Below are positions 60,538 through 64,000 of a stretch of DNA of 64,000 nucleotides, one piece after another. The DNA is taken from contig NZ_RJMV01000001.1 in assembly GCF_003943735.1 (NCBI RefSeq), forward strand, positions 355,552 through 419,551, read 5' to 3'. The stretch's first letter is position 1; each line of letters begins with the position of its first letter. The DNA comes from Streptococcus sanguinis (GTDB taxonomy: Bacteria > Bacillota > Bacilli > Lactobacillales > Streptococcaceae). Both the position numbers and the translations under genes were made by a program. The notes beneath the pieces are model-generated. The model was not told where the DNA came from and did no database searches. It saw only the letters and a program-made list of their open reading frames with translations.

Positions 60538-62316
60538 ATGAAAAAAACATTTTCCCTAATCCTTTTAACTTTTCTGACTTTAGGACTCTTTCGAACAATT
60601 ACCGCACTGGCTGAAGAGCAGAAACTCCCATCTGGCATTGACCGCAACCAAGTTGGCCAGAAAATCCAAGACTATGCCAAGGAGCATGAAAAGACGACTG
60701 CCGCTATGGAAACAGCAGTATTTGACAAGGATAGCACCATTTACCAAGGCAACTTCGGTTATATGGATAAAGAAAAAGGCATTAAAGCTGACAACAGCAG
60801 CGTCTTTGATTGGGGCTCTGTGACCAAGCTGACCGTCTGGATAGCTGTCATGCAACTCTGGGAACAAGGAAAGATTGACCTAGAGGAAGATATCAAGACC
60901 TACCTGCCAGAGAATTTTCTTAAAAATCTGCACTTTGACAAAGCTATCACGATGCTGGATCTCATGAATCATCAGACGGGATTTGATGAATCTCTGTCTT
61001 ACACAAAAGGTGACAAAAATATAGAGGAAAATCTACGCATGCTCCAGCCTGTCCAATCCTTTGAACCTGGAACAGTAACCTCTTATTCTAACTATGGTGC
61101 TGGGCTCGCTTCTCTGATTGTCGAACGGATTTCCGGCCAGACCTTTGCTGACTATACCCACGAGCATATCTTCCAGCCGCTTGGCATGGACAAGACAGCT
61201 CTCCTACCGGACTTATCTGATAATCCCTATGTTCAGAAAAAACGCCAAGAGTCTAAGGCCTATGATACAAAGGGAAATTCACTAGGGACAGCTTTTTATG
61301 AATATGGTCTCTACTCAATTGGCCAAGCAGCCGGTACCTTGGAGGATTTACAGAAATTTGCTCAGGCTCTGCTGGGGCGCAAGGCTCTCTTTGAACGTCC
61401 AGAAACTTGGAATACCCTCTACAATCCCACTTCGACTTATCCAGGTACAAACATAGCCCGTAATGCCCACGGTTTTTGGATCAACGAATACGGAGTCAGC
61501 ATCATTGGCCACGGCGGCAATACTGATGGTTTCAGCTCTCGTCTCATGCTAGACTTGGAAAGTGGCATCGGCTACATAGTCATGACCAATCAAAGCATGG
61601 AAGAGAATTACAACTACCAAATGCCCGAACTGGTTTTCGGAAGACGCAAAACAGCTGACGAAGAGACTCAAAAGCAGTTTAAACCAGGCTACTACCGTTC
61701 TCCGCGCACCTATCTCCATGGTCCCTTGTCCTTTCTAAGACTCATGATGCCCTCAATAGAAAAGATTGACAATCCTGCTCAAAACCGAATCTTGAGTACC
61801 AATTTTTGGACCATCTATAAGAGCAAGGGAAAGATTACAATCCCCGTCGCTGTGGTGGACTATGAGAAAATCTCTGCTTTTGACTTCTATAAGGACTATA
61901 TCATCTTAGGATTAGGCATCCTTGGAATTGTCTATAGTTTTGGAACGCTCATTATCAGCCTTTTATTAGGAGCTTATCGCTTGATTTCCCGAAAAACGGT
62001 TGAGCGCACAGACCGCACTTGGAAGGTCTGGAATCTACTGACTTCTCTTGGTATTCTGGCTGTTCCCCTAAACCTACTAATGATTATGATACCTTTGATG
62101 TCAGATGACCTTGATTCTCTAGCTCATTGGCGCTACATGCTCTTTGCTGCCTTGGGGCTCCTGCTAACCGCTACTGCTCTGCTGCCGCTGTTCAGAAAAT
62201 CCAGGAAAAAGCTCAGCAAGGGCCGTCTCTTCCTGACGTTCATGACCAGTCTATCTGCTTTGGCAGTGGTCGCTAATATCCTTTACTGGTCTCTTTACCA
62301 GTGGTGGGTGCTGTGA
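60538..62316 (+). CDS. Beta-lactamase-family serine hydrolase with C-terminal membrane domain 2
   Basis: 592 aa, tandem duplicate of the preceding gene, 17 bp downstream with GAAAGGAG before ATG. Signal peptide 1-25, catalytic Ser94-x-x-Lys97 (GSVTK), YSN, GHGGNTDG, and the same membrane tail ending YWSLYQWWVL. Both copies keep all catalytic residues. The sequences differ most at ~150-175 and 380-420, which may alter specificity. Last gene of the operon, followed by a terminator. Confidence 0.88.
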   Translation: MKKTFSLILLTFLTLGLFRTITALAEEQKLPSGIDRNQVGQKIQDYAKEHEKTTAAMETAVFDKDSTIYQGNFGYMDKEKGIKADNSSVFDWGSVTKLTVWIAVMQLWEQGKIDLEEDIKTYLPENFLKNLHFDKAITMLDLMNHQTGFDESLSYTKGDKNIEENLRMLQPVQSFEPGTVTSYSNYGAGLASLIVERISGQTFADYTHEHIFQPLGMDKTALLPDLSDNPYVQKKRQESKAYDTKGNSLGTAFYEYGLYSIGQAAGTLEDLQKFAQALLGRKALFERPETWNTLYNPTSTYPGTNIARNAHGFWINEYGVSIIGHGGNTDGFSSRLMLDLESGIGYIVMTNQSMEENYNYQMPELVFGRRKTADEETQKQFKPGYYRSPRTYLHGPLSFLRLMMPSIEKIDNPAQNRILSTNFWTIYKSKGKITIPVAVVDYEKISAFDFYKDYIILGLGILGIVYSFGTLIISLLLGAYRLISRKTVERTDRTWKVWNLLTSLGILAVPLNLLMIMIPLMSDDLDSLAHWRYMLFAALGLLLTATALLPLFRKSRKKLSKGRLFLTFMTSLSALAVVANILYWSLYQWWVL

Positions 62317-62324
62317 TATAAGTT

Positions 62325-62363
62325 GCCTGCCTTCCTTTGGGAAGGTGGGCTTTGGCTTTTTGG
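62325..62363 (+). terminator. Terminator of the serine hydrolase operon
   Basis: 11-bp stem GCCTGCCTTCC / GGAAGGTGGGC (two G-U pairs), TTTG loop, then TTTGGCTTTTT. The ~165 bp after it, up to the TetR gene, show nothing recognisable. Confidence 0.75.
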
Positions 62364-62529
62364 AAAAATATGATGTCCTCCATATTAGCTGCTTAGAGGT
62401 ACGAGGGAAAGATGTAGAGAAGCAGTGTCAGGTTGACAGAATAGATAGGCGAGAAAGAGAAAACATATGCTTAGCTATCAAATAGTAACATGTCATACGT
62501 TTTTTGATTCATACTCAAGTTATTCCTGC

Positions 62530-63090
62530 CTAGTGTGAATTTTCATTATTTGAGTATGAATGCCAAACTGATAATTTGTTAATTTGTTCTTGAATAAAGA
62601 GGGTTAGTTCCTCAACTGTTAAGGGAATATCCTGTCTGGCATATTTTTCTAGCAGCGCGAAAATCCCTCCCATTACAAAATCAAAAATCAAGTCTAATTC
62701 TGTATTTAGTTTTTCAACTTTTAAAAATGCCAGCAAATGAGGTTGCAAGGCTTGTTTGTAAGATTCATAAAAGGAAGAATCTCTGTTTAGAAATACGATT
62801 ATTTCACCATAGACTTTATGAACAGTAATCAACGATTTTATAAATTTCTCGTCTGTCAGATTTGGTTGCAGACTGATTTCAGAAATGATAGAGTGAATCA
62901 AATTGGTTTCCACTTGCTTCCTGAGATCATAAACATCCTCAAAATAGTAGTAAAATGTCGACCTATTATAACCCGTCCTTTGACAAAGTTCTTTTACTGA
63001 TATTTTATTTAAAGGCTTTTCGCGTAAAGCCTTGAGAAAAGCTTCCATAAAAAATTCTCTGGTTTCTTCTAATGCAAATAACAAACTCAT
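62530..63090 (-). CDS. TetR-family regulator
   Basis: 186 aa from MSLLFALEETREFFMEAFLKAL (AAAGGAAAGTC upstream); the longer start at 63132 is rejected. HTH region KISVKELCQRTGYNRSTFYYYFEDVYDLRKQVE. The C-terminal part resembles the TetR_C type found in DhaS-like regulators. Divergently transcribed from an HXXEE membrane protein gene across 95 bp, so it probably controls that gene and itself. Effector unknown. Confidence 0.85.
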   Translation of the reverse strand: MSLLFALEETREFFMEAFLKALREKPLNKISVKELCQRTGYNRSTFYYYFEDVYDLRKQVETNLIHSIISEISLQPNLTDEKFIKSLITVHKVYGEIIVFLNRDSSFYESYKQALQPHLLAFLKVEKLNTELDLIFDFVMGGIFALLEKYARQDIPLTVEELTLFIQEQINKLSVWHSYSNNENSH

Positions 63091-63146
63091 GACTTTCCTT
63101 TCGGACACTTTGGGCAAAATTGTTGGTATCATTCATGGCAGATTTT

Positions 63147-63159
63147 GTCTATACTAGAC
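63147..63159. promoter_or_regulatory. Possible operator in the TetR-HXXEE gap
   Basis: GTCTA-TAC-TAGAC inverted repeat overlapping a TATACT, in the divergent promoter region. Confidence 0.4.
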
Positions 63160-63185
63160 TTATCTTATACAAATGAGGTATTGTT

Positions 63186-63851
63186 ATGTCCAAACTGATT
63201 TCTGTTTGGTTAAAAATCTGGATTCCCATTCTTTTTGTTATGGGAATCGGTATTCTCTTATATCTTATCACACATTGGACTACACTAGATGCTGGAAGCA
63301 GATTTGTCGCTATAATCTATGTCATGCTCCCTTTACACTGTCTAGAGGAATGGAGATTTCCTGGCGGTTTTCATTATAACTACAACATGCTTCGGCGCTC
63401 TCAACAGCCCGATCGCTATCCTATGAATCAATTTTCTGATATGCTGACTATCATGTTAGCTGAATTAATTGGTATTGTCTGTCTCTTCTACGGTGTCAAT
63501 CAGATCATTGTCATCTGGAATCTTATCTTTTGCTTTTTTGAAATGATTGGCCACCTGATTTTTGGGTTCAGTATGTACCGACGTTTTCGTACAGTAGGAA
63601 AAAGAACCATTTATAACCCAGGTTTTGCGACAGCGGTTGTCTTTACGCTTCATGCTCTCTACTATGTTCTGAACCAGTATCCTACAAATCTCCCCAGCTT
63701 GTCAATAATCATTTTAGCTATTATCAGTGGAACAGTTCTTGTAAGTAGTGTCGTTCTTATCCCTGAGCAACTGTTCAAATCAAAAGAGACCCCTTATCCT
63801 TTTGATAGCAATCGTTATTATGAAAAATATATTGCAAGAGAAAAAATCTGA
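63186..63851 (+). CDS. HXXEE domain membrane protein
   Basis: 221 aa with about six membrane helices. The HXXEE signature is HCLEEWRFPGGFHYNYN (His51, Glu54, Glu55), and the end is hydrophilic (KSKETPYPFDSNRYYEKYIAREKI). GAGGT 7 bp before ATG. The family is widespread but uncharacterised. Pairing with a divergent TetR regulator is a common arrangement. The 149 bp from its stop to the window end show no feature I can support. Confidence 0.82.
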   Translation: MSKLISVWLKIWIPILFVMGIGILLYLITHWTTLDAGSRFVAIIYVMLPLHCLEEWRFPGGFHYNYNMLRRSQQPDRYPMNQFSDMLTIMLAELIGIVCLFYGVNQIIVIWNLIFCFFEMIGHLIFGFSMYRRFRTVGKRTIYNPGFATAVVFTLHALYYVLNQYPTNLPSLSIIILAIISGTVLVSSVVLIPEQLFKSKETPYPFDSNRYYEKYIAREKI

Positions 63852-64000
63852 ATTCCCTTCCCTATTTCATAATCTTCTTTAAAAATTCTATGAGAAGTCG
63901 AAGGCATAACTGAGCGACTAATACTCACCGAAAATCAAAAAGTGACCTAGTTTTATTCTGCTATTTTAAGTTTGGCCTTGCGACTCAATCAGACATATCT

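Noticed and set aside
1..64000. CRISPR array, insertion sequence, prophage, tRNA or rRNA genes
   Set aside because: No regularly spaced repeats with spacers, no transposase or integrase frame, and no cloverleaf or rRNA sequence was recognised on either strand.

Overview
The window reads as a chromosomal segment of a low-GC Gram-positive coccus, most likely a Streptococcus of the sanguinis/gordonii group. This rests on the efp-Asp23-nusB and rpsF-ssb-rpsR operons, the uvrA/corA/DUF1129 neighbourhood, strong AAGGAGG ribosome-binding sites, TTGACA-17-TATAAT promoters, a YSIRK-like signal in a large surface pullulanase, a streptococcal histidine-utilisation (hut) cluster, and a MET-box-like palindrome before metE. 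The species cannot be fixed from sequence alone. No rRNA, tRNA, CRISPR array, transposase or prophage gene was seen.

Layout. 0-8 kb (minus strand): 5' part of a cell-surface pullulanase, then nusB, an Asp23-family gene, efp, an SPFH protein, a secreted or membrane Tim44-like zinc-ribbon protein and an Xaa-Pro peptidase. 8-17 kb: uvrA diverging from corA and a DUF1129 membrane gene; a TetR-controlled ABC exporter with a 69-residue DUF1648-like protein; the rpsF-ssb-rpsR operon. 17-29 kb: hutI diverging from hutU-ftcD-fchA-fhs-hutD-permease-hutH, then hutG on its own promoter. Together they take up histidine and degrade it to glutamate by two routes, one of which feeds one-carbon units into folate and can yield ATP through Fhs. 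29-36 kb: a 1018-residue SARP/STAND-type regulator, a PrsW-family membrane protease, and a GT2-GtrA / phosphodiester glycosidase / membrane-protein operon. 36-47 kb: alpha-galactosidase with an AraC regulator, metE-metF, an AI-2E-family permease with small membrane or anchored proteins, and a fused PabB-PabC followed by a hydrolase.

47.6-62.4 kb is the most interesting part. Three BcrA/LanF-type ABC transporter operons (ATPase+2 permeases, ATPase+1, ATPase+1), an XRE regulator, a CPBP-family membrane protein, an OmpR-type response regulator with a sensor kinase lacking an extracellular domain, and a second operon of a very small ORF, another CPBP protein and two tandem serine hydrolases lie together. 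Four promoters here (before each ABC operon and before the small-ORF/CPBP/hydrolase operon) share the same architecture: four TTtaGAA-like heptads exactly 11 bp apart, the last starting exactly 15 bp before the -10 hexamer. I infer one regulon controlled by the adjacent two-component system, probably for resistance to or sensing of a cell-envelope-active peptide. The window ends with a divergent TetR / HXXEE membrane-protein pair.
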